Numbered from the stretch's first letter, positions 1 to 6,172 are shown. The stretch: 8,355 nucleotides of DNA from Ktedonobacteraceae bacterium (GCA_017354095.1 JAFMRP010000167.1:1-8355), one strand, 5' to 3'. The notes: generated by a model from the letters alone, not told the origin. Translations and numbers: made by a program.

Positions 1-677
1 GGCAGGTCAAACGTGACGCCGATAAAGGTCTGTCCGTCAAGTCGCTGTCCGCTCAGGTCGGAATAGCGGAAGTCCACGCCGAGAAAGATACAGTTTTCAA
101 AGGCGGTTTTTCGCAGGTCGGTCTTCGTGAATTTGACATCGGTCAGCTTGACTCCGATGAAGTGTGCTCCGTCCAGCCCCGATGTGCTGAAGGTGGTGCG
201 CACCAGGATGGCTTCACGGAAGGTCGCATCCGCCAGGTCAACCGTGGTGAAGTCGCAATCGGTCAGATTGGTGCCAGCAAAGTTGGCTTCACGGACATCA
301 CTGCTCCGAAACGAGCTCCCGGTGAGGTCTGCGCCCGTAAAGTCAGAGCCGTGCAACGCGCTTGCGTGAAACTTCCCTTTCTGCGCGACAACGCCCGCAA
401 AGTCGCTCTGTGGCAAATTGCTCCCACTCAAGTTGGTGACCACCTGCCGCTCCAGCGCGCGGGAGAGGTTGGCGACCTCCTGGACGGTTTGCTCAATGTC
501 GCCGATACTCTCAATGGTCATGGTCAGGGCGGTTTCATCATCCTTGCCCTCGGCTTTGAGCTCACGGAAGCGCTCCTGCAAATCGGAGAGCAGATCCGCC
601 TTTAATTCGGCGGCGCTTTTGACCCCCTCGTAGGGAGCAAACACGCCGTTGACATAGTTGGTTAATTGCTCATTCAT
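1..677 (-). CDS. HAAS/permease-prefix-like domain fused to pentapeptide repeats (partial, runs off the left edge)
   Basis: The open frame reads leftward from the ATG at 677 to base 3 (225 codons) with no stop, so the C-terminus lies outside the window. Residues about 1-75 resemble the helical HAAS/permease-prefix domain: a short N-terminal helix, a central segment LLSDLQERFRELKAEGK, then an SIGD turn and another helix. From residue 81 to 225 the chain divides into 29 consecutive five-residue units with F or L at the centre (SDFTG, ADLTG, ANFAG, TNLTD, VDFRY, SDLSG), typical of a right-handed quadrilateral beta-helix of about seven coils. No signal peptide or membrane segment is visible in this part. 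A ribosome site (AAGGAAAGG, complement of 689-697) overlaps the upstream PadR stop, which suggests translational coupling. The HAAS-type domain often accompanies PadR genes. The biochemical role is unknown; pentapeptide proteins include DNA-mimic gyrase protectors and simple scaffolds. Confidence 0.82.
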   Translation of the reverse strand, partial: MNEQLTNYVNGVFAPYEGVKSAAELKADLLSDLQERFRELKAEGKDDETALTMTIESIGDIEQTVQEVANLSRALERQVVTNLSGSNLPQSDFAGVVAQKGKFHASALHGSDFTGADLTGSSFRSSDVREANFAGTNLTDCDFTTVDLADATFREAILVRTTFSTSGLDGAHFIGVKLTDVKFTKTDLRKTAFENCIFLGVDFRYSDLSGQRLDGQTFIGVTFDL

Positions 678-696
678 ACCAAACAACACCTTTCCT

Positions 697-1026
697 TTAC
701 AAGAGGTTCTCCAGCACGCGCTTGGCGTACTCCCAGTTGCTTTTGTTGCGATCGTACGTCGCCTTCCCTTTGTCCGTGATCCGGAAGTATTTCCTCCTGC
801 CGCCTTGCGATTCATCGCCCCAATACCATTCGATATCCCCGTCGACCTCAAGTCGCCGGACGCTGGAGTACATGGTGGCTTCCTTGAGCTCATATTCGCC
901 ACCAGAACGCTCAGCAATCAGTTTGACAAGCTCGTAGCCGTAGCGGTCAGCTTCCGATAAGAGCCGTAAAATCATCGTATCGGTATGTCCACGCAGCAGG
1001 TCGGAGGTCAGCTTATTTTCACTCAT
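697..1026 (-). CDS. PadR family transcriptional regulator
   Basis: A 109-residue protein, the usual size for the short (subfamily 2) PadR repressors. The winged helix-turn-helix is clear: residues 10-40 (LLRGHTDTMILRLL, then RYGYELVKLI) give helices 1-2, residues 47-63 (ELKEATMYSSVRRLEVDG) give the recognition helix, and residues 66-87 (WYWG, GGRRKYFRITDKG) form the wing with its conserved GGRRKY motif. Residues 90-109 form the C-terminal dimerisation helix. The start is fixed by a strong ribosome site (GAGGTGA, complement of 1031-1037) a few bases upstream and by the promoter behind it. The pentapeptide gene follows after 19 bp on the same strand, so the two form an operon. The palindrome inside the promoter points to autorepression. 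The ligand cannot be read from the sequence. Family assignment is secure. Confidence 0.95.
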   Translation of the reverse strand: MSENKLTSDLLRGHTDTMILRLLSEADRYGYELVKLIAERSGGEYELKEATMYSSVRRLEVDGDIEWYWGDESQGGRRKYFRITDKGKATYDRNKSNWEYAKRVLENLL

Positions 1027-1046
1027 CCCTTCACCTCGTAGTTTGG

Positions 1047-1075
1047 AGTATACATCACAGTACTATGATTGTCAA
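1047..1075 (-). promoter_or_regulatory. Promoter of the PadR operon
   Basis: On the minus strand a perfect -35 box TTGACA (complement of 1070-1075) is separated by exactly 17 bp from a -10 box TATACT (complement of 1047-1052). Transcription would start near 1040, leaving a very short leader of about 14 nt that holds the ribosome site of the PadR gene. This is the best sigma-70-type promoter in the window. Confidence 0.85.
1054..1069. promoter_or_regulatory. Candidate PadR operator palindrome
   Basis: The 16-bp sequence ATCACAGTACTATGAT is an inverted repeat with 14 of 16 positions symmetric around AGTACT. It fills 16 of the 17 spacer bases between the -35 and -10 boxes of the PadR promoter, so a protein bound here would exclude RNA polymerase. 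PadR repressors commonly bind imperfect palindromes in their own promoters. Binding by the product of 697-1026 is an inference. Confidence 0.65.
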
Positions 1076-1124
1076 GGTAGTATTTCGACTTTAATACTTT
1101 GCTTGATAAACCATCTCGCTGTTC

Positions 1125-1164
1125 TTTCTTTGACACTCGACCTTCTTCAGCTCTGTCAAAGGAA
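1125..1164. repeat. 11-bp near-perfect inverted repeat
   Basis: TTTCTTTGACA (1125-1135) and TGTCAAAGGAA (1154-1164) are inverted copies matching at 10 of 11 positions, with the inner 8 bp perfect, around an 18-base loop. No T-run follows on either strand, so it does not look like a standard intrinsic terminator. The TTGACA within each arm lacks a -10 box at the right distance. Confidence 0.6.
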
Positions 1165-1249
1165 TCCGGAAAAACATCAGGAGCACAAGCTTGGCGGAGT
1201 ATTTTCAATCCACTCTCAGACTCGCAGATCCTGAGCGGGGATTTTGGGG

Positions 1250-1309
1250 TAGAGTAGGGTGCGAACGCCCCTTGTGGGATCGCCCGGCACCCCCTCGCAC
1301 ACGGCTCTA
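1250..1309 (-). other. Hairpin with partial resemblance to group II intron domain V
   Basis: Read on the minus strand, TAGAG (1305-1309) pairs with CTCTA (1250-1254) and GTGCGA (1295-1300) pairs with TCGCAC (1259-1264). A symmetric 4x4 internal loop separates the two stems, and a 30-base apical segment contains a GGG-CGAT-CCC mini-hairpin. The 13-nt start GAGCCGTGTGCGA is like the conserved 5' strand of group II intron domain V, but the matching 3' strand ending ACGGTTC is absent and no reverse transcriptase is nearby. It may be a decayed intron end or an unrelated structured element. Confidence 0.3.
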
Positions 1310-1339
1310 AGGCAAGAGAAAGCTCTCCCTCATTTCATA

Positions 1340-1780
1340 TTAGGCTGGTGTGGAGCTTGCCTCGCGGAGGAGGCGAAAGTTGCCGGCGAGACTATTGATC
1401 ATCTTTTTGGGGCCGTAGAGGAGAATGCCCAGGTAGGTCAGATCGCCAGTTGCATGGGTAGATAATTCCTCAATATAATCTGTATAGGTGCGGGAGTGCT
1501 GAGCAGTTTCAGTAAAGTCGGCCACAAAGAGGTCCGGCGTTGACACGGTCTGCTGGCGCAACTGCTTGATCGCATCCGGACTTGCCATCAATATCGGGAG
1601 AGGCAGGGTAGTGAAACCAGGATGGATCGTGCCAGAGACATCGCTCACGTCGGGCCCGATGAGCGACTTGACGCAGGCACCAAGGGTTGTGGCAAGAACA
1701 CTGGCAATATTGGCAGTTGGCCCCAGGGGTAGACCTTCTGCTACAATGATCACACATTTCGCGTTTTTTTGTAACTCCAT
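1340..1780 (-). CDS. DUF2000 family protein
   Basis: A 146-residue protein whose sequence fits the DUF2000 family, small proteins of unknown function about 140 residues long. Family-like blocks are the opening strand KCVIIVAEGLPLG (8-20) with a following TANIASVLATTLG helix (22-34), the segment IGPDVSDVSGTIHPGFTTLPLPIL (41-64), and a C-terminal YLGILLYGPKKMINSLAGNFRLLR (116-139). There is no signal peptide or membrane span, so it is presumably cytoplasmic. The ATG at 1780 was chosen because the family similarity starts directly after it. The frame extends upstream to a GTG at 1876, but those 32 residues look unlike the family. The ribosome site before 1780 is weak (purine-rich GAAGAAAGAG). 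The gene stands alone, and no reaction is established for the family that I can name with confidence. Confidence 0.82.
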   Translation of the reverse strand: MELQKNAKCVIIVAEGLPLGPTANIASVLATTLGACVKSLIGPDVSDVSGTIHPGFTTLPLPILMASPDAIKQLRQQTVSTPDLFVADFTETAQHSRTYTDYIEELSTHATGDLTYLGILLYGPKKMINSLAGNFRLLREASSTPA

Positions 1781-2092
1781 TTTTTTCTCTTTCTTCAAAC
1801 TTCCTGGAAACGCTGATATATCACATTTGTTTTCCCCTATTTCTGCAGGAAAGGCAGAATCCAGTATGCCCGGCACACCGTGAGCTCGTCAACGCATCTG
1901 TCCGCCCACATCGGACACCCACCTTGTCGAAAGGGAACCCTCTATGCGCGAGGCAATCGCCCACAATCCGCGTCTCTTGCCCTCCTGGTATGTACAGCAC
2001 GACACCCCTTTGCCGCATCCATATTCATCAATGACGATCCGCATTCCTCAATGCTATTCCATGTTTGTCGATGAAAAAGTGACCTCAACCCG

Positions 2093-2199
2093 CTCTAGAA
2101 GCGGCTGTGTCGCATGTGTAGGATCTGTGTAGGATTTGTGTAGCATTGTGTAGCATCTGCATCGGCCTCTGGAGCGGCTGTGTAGCATTGTGTAGCATT
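2093..2199. repeat. Tandem TGTGTAG-type repeat cluster
   Basis: Units of 9-11 bp beginning TGTGT(A/C)G occur head to tail at 2106, 2115, 2126, 2137 and 2147, then again at 2179 and 2189. Consensus is TGTGTAG(C/G)AT plus zero or one base. Each block is introduced by a related lead: CTCTAGAAGCGGC at 2093 and CTCTGGAGCGGC at 2167. This suggests an older duplication of the whole block, with the second copy holding fewer units. The cluster ends about 160 bp before the ROK kinase start. Confidence 0.8.
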
Positions 2200-2346
2200 T
2201 TGGTACGAGTTTTCGCAAATCACCACTTTTTCCTTAACCGGGCATGCGGCACCCCTTCACCAGCCTCTGGCCCTGTTTATCCCTGGCTCCTCTATGTATA
2301 TTCCCCCACCTGTGCGGTACAATAAGGCTACCAACACCATCTCCAC

Positions 2347-2351
2347 GGAGG
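2347..2351 (+). promoter_or_regulatory. Ribosome binding site of the ROK kinase
   Basis: GGAGG lies 5 bases before the ATG at 2357. It favours this start over the in-frame ATG at 2294, which would add 21 residues unlike the family. Confidence 0.75.
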
Positions 2352-2356
2352 CTCGC

Positions 2357-3205
2357 ATGTATATCGGTATCGACATCGGTGGCACCAATACGCGCATCGG
2401 CCTGTTTCCCTCGCTGGAGCAGCCAGACTTCACTCCCATGGCTCGCTTCTCCACCAGCCTGCAATACGGTCGACAACTGACTTTGCTCAGAGACGCCCTG
2501 CGCGATGTCGAAGGCTGCCACGGCATCGGCATCTCAGTCGGCGGGCGTGTCACAAAAGATGGCCAGGCAGTGTCTGTTGCGCATAACTTGCGCGATTATG
2601 AGGGCAAGCCCTTTATCCGCGACCTGGCCGCGCTCGTTGGTTGTCCTGCTGAAACTCTGCGCCTGGCGCATGACCCCGTGTGCGGTCTGCTGGCCGAGCA
2701 AAAGTTTGGCAGCCTCCGTGGCAGCGATCGCTGTGTCTACCTGACCCTCTCCACAGGTACAGGAGCCGCCTTTCATCTGCGGAGTGCCGCTGCCTCGATC
2801 ACAACTTCTATTGAGTTCGGCCACCAATTGCTGGACGGCAACGAACGGGAGTGTATCTGCGGCCAGGTGGGCTGCCTGGAAACCTTTACCGGCGGCCGGC
2901 AATTGGAGATGCGCCTTGGCCACTCAATCGCGCAGATCTCAGACCAGGCGTTCTGGAACACCTTCTGCGATAAACTCGCCCTGGGGCTGGTAAACCTCGT
3001 GCAGTTGACGCGTGTCGAGGTAGTGGCCATCAGCGGTGCCATCGCGCTGAACAATGTATTCTTTCTGCCGCTCTTGCAAGAAAAAGTTGCCGCCCGGCTG
3101 CGCGGATTTACGCTGGCGGTCATGTCCGCCGCGTTGGGCGAAGACGCCCCCCTGATCGGTGCTGTCACGCTCCTGGCAATGCCTGATGGCGCGATTGCAC
3201 ACTAG
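2357..3205 (+). CDS. ROK family sugar kinase (glucokinase-like)
   Basis: A 282-residue protein of the ROK family, which phosphorylates hexoses such as glucose, fructose, mannose or N-acetyl sugars using ATP. The N-terminal phosphate loop is DIGGTNTRIGLF (6-17). The probable catalytic aspartate is D106 in LAHDPVCGLLAEQKFG, where the family usually has N-D. The second phosphate motif is STGTGAAF (132-139). EFGH (153-156) followed by CICGQVGCLE (166-175) supplies the ROK zinc ligands H156, C166, C168 and C173. Near the C-terminus, VVAISGAIALNN (222-233) takes the place of the glycine-rich adenosine-site motif, and LGEDAPLIGAV (260-270) is a typical family ending. There is no DNA-binding domain, so this is an enzyme rather than a ROK repressor, and no membrane segment, so it is cytoplasmic. 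The protein is slightly short for the family (about 300). Sugar specificity cannot be assigned. It stands alone, with large gaps on both sides. Confidence 0.92.
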   Translation: MYIGIDIGGTNTRIGLFPSLEQPDFTPMARFSTSLQYGRQLTLLRDALRDVEGCHGIGISVGGRVTKDGQAVSVAHNLRDYEGKPFIRDLAALVGCPAETLRLAHDPVCGLLAEQKFGSLRGSDRCVYLTLSTGTGAAFHLRSAAASITTSIEFGHQLLDGNERECICGQVGCLETFTGGRQLEMRLGHSIAQISDQAFWNTFCDKLALGLVNLVQLTRVEVVAISGAIALNNVFFLPLLQEKVAARLRGFTLAVMSAALGEDAPLIGAVTLLAMPDGAIAH

Positions 3206-3402
3206 CCCCCGACCTTCAACGCTTATGAACGTGGTCAACTGACGAGGGGATACAGGCAACCCATGAGACCCCGTAGGCTGACTCTATCCCCTGCTGACCC
3301 ACCCAGTCCCAGTGCAGTGACTCGCTTCAGCGAGAGCCCGGAGGCCACCTCCCGGACCCTGCATGCCTTTCTCCGCCTCCACCTTGCCCTCAGGACATGT
3401 AA

Positions 3403-3423
3403 GGCCCTCTCTTGTGGAGGGCC
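3403..3423. repeat. 7-bp perfect hairpin
   Basis: GGCCCTC (3403-3409) and GAGGGCC (3417-3423) form a GC-rich stem with a 7-base loop TCTTGTG; a T-G pair could extend it by one. No T-run follows, so a role as an intrinsic terminator of the ROK transcript is unlikely. Confidence 0.55.
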
Positions 3424-3490
3424 GGATCGACGCCTGCCTCGGGCCTGAAGTCCTCATCATCTCCGCGAATCGTCCTTTGCTCTACTACGT

Positions 3491-3535
3491 AGGAACTGGT
3501 CGTCCGATAACTATCTGTAACGGCGACCAGTTCCT
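3491..3535. repeat. 12-bp perfect inverted repeat upstream of clpC
   Basis: AGGAACTGGTCG (3491-3502) and CGACCAGTTCCT (3524-3535) are exact inverted copies. With one bulged T, the stem can continue for three further pairs (CCG 3504-3506 with CGG 3521-3523), leaving a 14-base AT-rich loop. The left arm overlaps the 8-bp palindrome CTACGTAG (3485-3492). It ends 79 bp before the clpC start. It could be a leader-RNA hairpin or an operator; arms and spacing differ from CIRCE. Confidence 0.75.
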
Positions 3536-3599
3536 GGCAAAAGGGGGGAGGTTTTTAGGGTTAATCAAAACAGGATACCAGAATAGGCGCTGTCCCTGG

Positions 3600-3605
3600 A
3601 AGGAG
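3600..3605 (+). promoter_or_regulatory. Ribosome binding site of clpC
   Basis: AAGGAG lies 9 bases before the ATG at 3615, exactly where similarity to the Clp N-domain begins. It therefore decides the start against the longer in-frame option at 3363. Confidence 0.85.
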
Positions 3606-3614
3606 TACAGTCAC

Positions 3615-6089
3615 ATGGCCCGGCTCAATAAATACACCAGAGAGGTGCGCCTGGCGCTTGCCTACGCGCGTGAAGAGGCGGCGCGTCTACGACACAGACA
3701 GGTTGGCCCTGAACATCTACTCATGGGGCTGCTCAGGCTTAACGATCCATTGGTCGAAGGCCTGCTGGTATCTCTTCATACCAGCCCTGCAAGTATTATG
3801 CAGGCGCTCGACTTTGTCGTAGGACGCGGAAAGCGCGCTTATGTCAGCGAGCCAGTACTGAATGCCGCCGCGCGCTCTACTCTGGCACGAGCCGAGATGG
3901 AGGCGCAGCAGGCCAATGCTGATCTCATCGGGCTTGAACACGTGCTGCTGGGATTGTTTGCCGAACAGGATGGCCTGGCGATGGGGGTGCTGGAAAGCTT
4001 CGATATCTACCCCGATCTGGCACGAGCCCAGCTGCAGATGTTGGTGAAAGATGGCTACGATCACCTCATTACCTCCATCAAATACCAGACACTGCACGAT
4101 GCCACCCCCCAGCTCAATCAGGTGAGCCGCGATCTCTCCCTCGAAGCTCTCAAGGGTACCCTCGATCCCTTGATCGGCTATGAAGATGCGCTTGAACGAA
4201 CACTGCAAATACTCTCCCGGCGCGTGAAAAATAATCCCATACTGTTAGGCCCTGCCGGCGTCGGGAAAACTGCGCTTGCTGAAGGATTGGCGCTGCGCAT
4301 CGTCCAGGGATCGGTCCCGCCTGGCTTCCTTGACTGTCGCGTCGTCGCGCTGGATATCAGCCAGATTATCGCAGGCACACGCTTCCGCGGAGATTTTGAA
4401 GAGCGGCTGAAAAGCTTGATGCGTGAAATCCTCGCCCAATCAAAACTGATTATCGTCATTGATGAAGTGCATACCCTGGTCGATGCTGGCGTAGCGGAAG
4501 GCTCGCTCAATGTGGCCAATCTGTTCAAACCCCTGCTGGCCCGTGGCCGTCTCCGCTGTATCGGAGCTACAACCCTGAACGAGTATCGCAGAACTATCGA
4601 GACTGATCCCGCGCTGGAACGGCGTTTTCAGCCCGTGTTGATGGCTGAACCTGGCCCCACGGAAACCCTGGCGATCCTGCGCGGACTGCGTGAGCGCTAT
4701 GAGGAGTTTCATCGTGTGGTGATCAGCGATGAAGCGTTGCTGGCCGCGGTAAAACTCTCAACGCGTTATATCCAGGGCCGTTACCAGCCAGATAAATCGC
4801 TGGACTTGCTGGATGAGGCAGCCGCCTGCGTGGCGGTGCGCAGGTCTGTCGCCCCTGACGAGGTGTTGAAACTGCGCGAGGAGGTAAACTGTGCGCGGCG
4901 CGAGAAGGAATACGCGGTTGCCACACACAATTTTCCACTGGCCGCCAGGCTGCTCAGGCGTGAGCGCAAACTGCATCAAGCATTGTGGCAAGAAGAACAG
5001 GTGTGGTGGATGAAGCGAGACAGCCAATGCCAGCGCATCGGAGAGCAGGAGATTGCGGATGTGGTGACCCGGCGTACCGGCGTTCCAGTAGCGCAAGTGA
5101 GTCGCGAGGAAAAAAAGCTATTACTGAAGCTGGAAGAGATCTTGGAGCGCCGCGTCGTCGGCCAGCGCGATGCCGTGCGAGCCGTGGCCAGCGCGATACG
5201 GCGTTCTCGTGCTCACCTGCGTGCTGGCCGTCGCCCGGTGGGCTCCTTTCTGTTTGTTGGGTCGACCGGCGTGGGCAAAACCGAGATGGCGCATGCACTG
5301 GCTGAAGCGCTTTTCGGCGATGAGAGCGCTCTGGTGAAGCTCGATATGACAGAGTTTGCGGAATATCACTATGCGGCCCGTTTGATCGGTTCTCCTCCCG
5401 GCTACGTTGGATATGAACAGGCTGGTCAGCTGACCGAGGCTGTACGACGCCGCCCGTATTGCATCGTGCTGTTCGATGAGATAGAGAAGGCGCATCCCCA
5501 CGTGCTTGATCTCCTCCTCCAGATCCTGGAAGATGGCCACCTGACCGACTCCCACGGCACCAGGGTAGATTTTAGCAACACCCTGGTGATCCTGACCTCT
5601 AATATCGGGACCATACATAGCTCCTTCCTCTCTGGAGGAACCATTACCTTCGCCCGGCGGCGCGATGATGAACGCTCTAAGCAGCAACAGCGCCTGCGTG
5701 AACAGATCCTGACCTCCGTGAAAGGAACCTTTCGCTCCGAACTGCTCAATCGCCTTGACGATATCGTCGTTTTCCAGGTTTTGAGCACGGAACACCTCCG
5801 TCGCATTGTGGAAATGCTGATCGATCGAACACGCCAGCGCTTACTGGAGCGCTCCATTGACCTGCAGGTGAGCGAAGCCGCCTGCCTCAAGCTGGTCGAG
5901 CGTGGCTACAACCTGGAATATGGCGCGCGGCCCTTACGTCGCGCGGTACAATGCCTGCTCGACGACAAACTGGCAGAAGCTATCCTGCGTGGAGAGATTG
6001 CCCCCGGCGAGAGCGTCTTTGTAGAGTGCGTCAATGGCGAACTATGCCTCAAGGTCTCGCCTGAGCGCGATGGCGAAGTGGTCGCATAA
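3615..6089 (+). CDS. clpC: ClpC-type AAA+ protein unfoldase
   Basis: An 824-residue Hsp100 unfoldase that would thread proteins through a hexamer pore, normally into ClpP. Domains in order: Clp N-domain with two repeats (about 1-145); first AAA+ module with Walker A GPAGVGKT (212-219), pore loop AGTRFRGD with F257, Walker B VIDE (D283, E284) and arginines R336/R337; a short coiled middle domain (about 405-470) of ClpC rather than ClpB size, containing EYAVATHNFPLAARL; second AAA+ module with Walker A GSTGVGKT (549-556), pore loop GYVGY (596-600), Walker B LFDE (D621, E622), an LLNRLDD motif (710-716) and sensor 2 GARPLRR (770-776). All ATPase residues are present. The ClpP-docking loop reads GGTITFARRR (674-683), so I677-T678-F679 stands where [LIV]-G-[FL] is usual. 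Length matches ClpC. It is flanked by large gaps and appears monocistronic; no CtsR, McsA, McsB or ClpP gene is in the window. Another Hsp100 paralogue, not the main ClpC, is possible. Confidence 0.93.
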   Translation: MARLNKYTREVRLALAYAREEAARLRHRQVGPEHLLMGLLRLNDPLVEGLLVSLHTSPASIMQALDFVVGRGKRAYVSEPVLNAAARSTLARAEMEAQQANADLIGLEHVLLGLFAEQDGLAMGVLESFDIYPDLARAQLQMLVKDGYDHLITSIKYQTLHDATPQLNQVSRDLSLEALKGTLDPLIGYEDALERTLQILSRRVKNNPILLGPAGVGKTALAEGLALRIVQGSVPPGFLDCRVVALDISQIIAGTRFRGDFEERLKSLMREILAQSKLIIVIDEVHTLVDAGVAEGSLNVANLFKPLLARGRLRCIGATTLNEYRRTIETDPALERRFQPVLMAEPGPTETLAILRGLRERYEEFHRVVISDEALLAAVKLSTRYIQGRYQPDKSLDLLDEAAACVAVRRSVAPDEVLKLREEVNCARREKEYAVATHNFPLAARLLRRERKLHQALWQEEQVWWMKRDSQCQRIGEQEIADVVTRRTGVPVAQVSREEKKLLLKLEEILERRVVGQRDAVRAVASAIRRSRAHLRAGRRPVGSFLFVGSTGVGKTEMAHALAEALFGDESALVKLDMTEFAEYHYAARLIGSPPGYVGYEQAGQLTEAVRRRPYCIVLFDEIEKAHPHVLDLLLQILEDGHLTDSHGTRVDFSNTLVILTSNIGTIHSSFLSGGTITFARRRDDERSKQQQRLREQILTSVKGTFRSELLNRLDDIVVFQVLSTEHLRRIVEMLIDRTRQRLLERSIDLQVSEAACLKLVERGYNLEYGARPLRRAVQCLLDDKLAEAILRGEIAPGESVFVECVNGELCLKVSPERDGEVVA

Positions 6090-6172
6090 TCTATCCCGCG
6101 TACGTTGTTCTGCTCTCTCATCCATCTCAATGTGGTAAACTAGAAACTACAAAATCCTAATGAATTTTTTAT

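Larger units (their letters stand above)
1027..1339. other. Intergenic region between the PadR and DUF2000 genes
   Basis: This 313-bp stretch has no convincing gene; the 61-codon frames on either strand carry no recognisable motif, and one of them crosses the PadR promoter. It contains the PadR promoter and operator at its left end, an inverted repeat at 1125-1164 and a hairpin at 1250-1309. It lies downstream of the leftward DUF2000 gene, yet no hairpin followed by a T-run was found that would end that transcript. Confidence 0.6.
1781..2356. other. Intergenic region upstream of the ROK kinase
   Basis: This 576-bp stretch lies between the divergent DUF2000 and ROK genes and must hold both promoters. 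No coding frame here shows family features; short frames of 60-65 codons run through the repeat cluster and look accidental. It holds the TGTGTAG repeat cluster (2093-2199) and a small 6-bp inverted repeat (TGTCCG 1899-1904 with CGGACA 1912-1917). A TACAAT at 2318-2323 could be the -10 box of the ROK gene, but no good -35 box lies at the right distance. Confidence 0.55.
3206..3614. other. Structure-rich intergenic region before clpC
   Basis: This 409-bp stretch holds no convincing gene. It carries a chain of inverted repeats: AGGGGATA 3245-3252 with TATCCCCT 3285-3292; CTCGC 3321-3325 with GCGAG 3330-3334; CCGGAGG 3338-3344 with CCTCCCGG 3348-3355 (one bulge); GGCCCTC 3403-3409 with GAGGGCC 3417-3423; and a 12-bp pair at 3491-3535. 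None is followed by a T-run. No CIRCE or CtsR-type heat-shock operator was seen, and no clear -35/-10 pair could be assigned for clpC. The clpC frame stays open back to 3363, but that part shows no Clp similarity. Confidence 0.6.

Noticed and set aside
162..605. A 147-codon plus-strand frame opposite the pentapeptide gene
   Set aside because: It is a mirror of the repeat-coding strand; the minus strand reads as a regular five-residue repeat with a ribosome site.
1781..1876. A GTG-initiated 32-residue extension of the DUF2000 gene
   Set aside because: Family similarity begins right after the ATG at 1780, and the extension is low in recognisable features.
2093..2199. A CRISPR array or DnaA-box origin
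   Set aside because: The units are only 9-11 bp with no spacers, and they do not match TTATCCACA or its complement.
3311..3423. A T-box leader
   Set aside because: The GCGAGAGCCCGG stretch with the following stem recalls T-box stem III, but the required AGGGTGGNACCGCG core is absent and the downstream gene is not an aminoacyl-tRNA synthetase or amino acid gene.
3363..3614. An 84-residue in-frame N-terminal extension of clpC
   Set aside because: The extension has no Clp similarity and runs through the hairpin region, while AAGGAG at 3600-3605 and the family start both point to the ATG at 3615.
3206..3614. CIRCE or CtsR heat-shock control of clpC
   Set aside because: No TTAGCACTC-N9-GAGTGCTAA pair and no GGTCAAA direct repeats were found.
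5121..5795. A 224-codon minus-strand frame inside clpC
   Set aside because: It is a shadow of the conserved second AAA+ module and has no ribosome site or recognisable domain.
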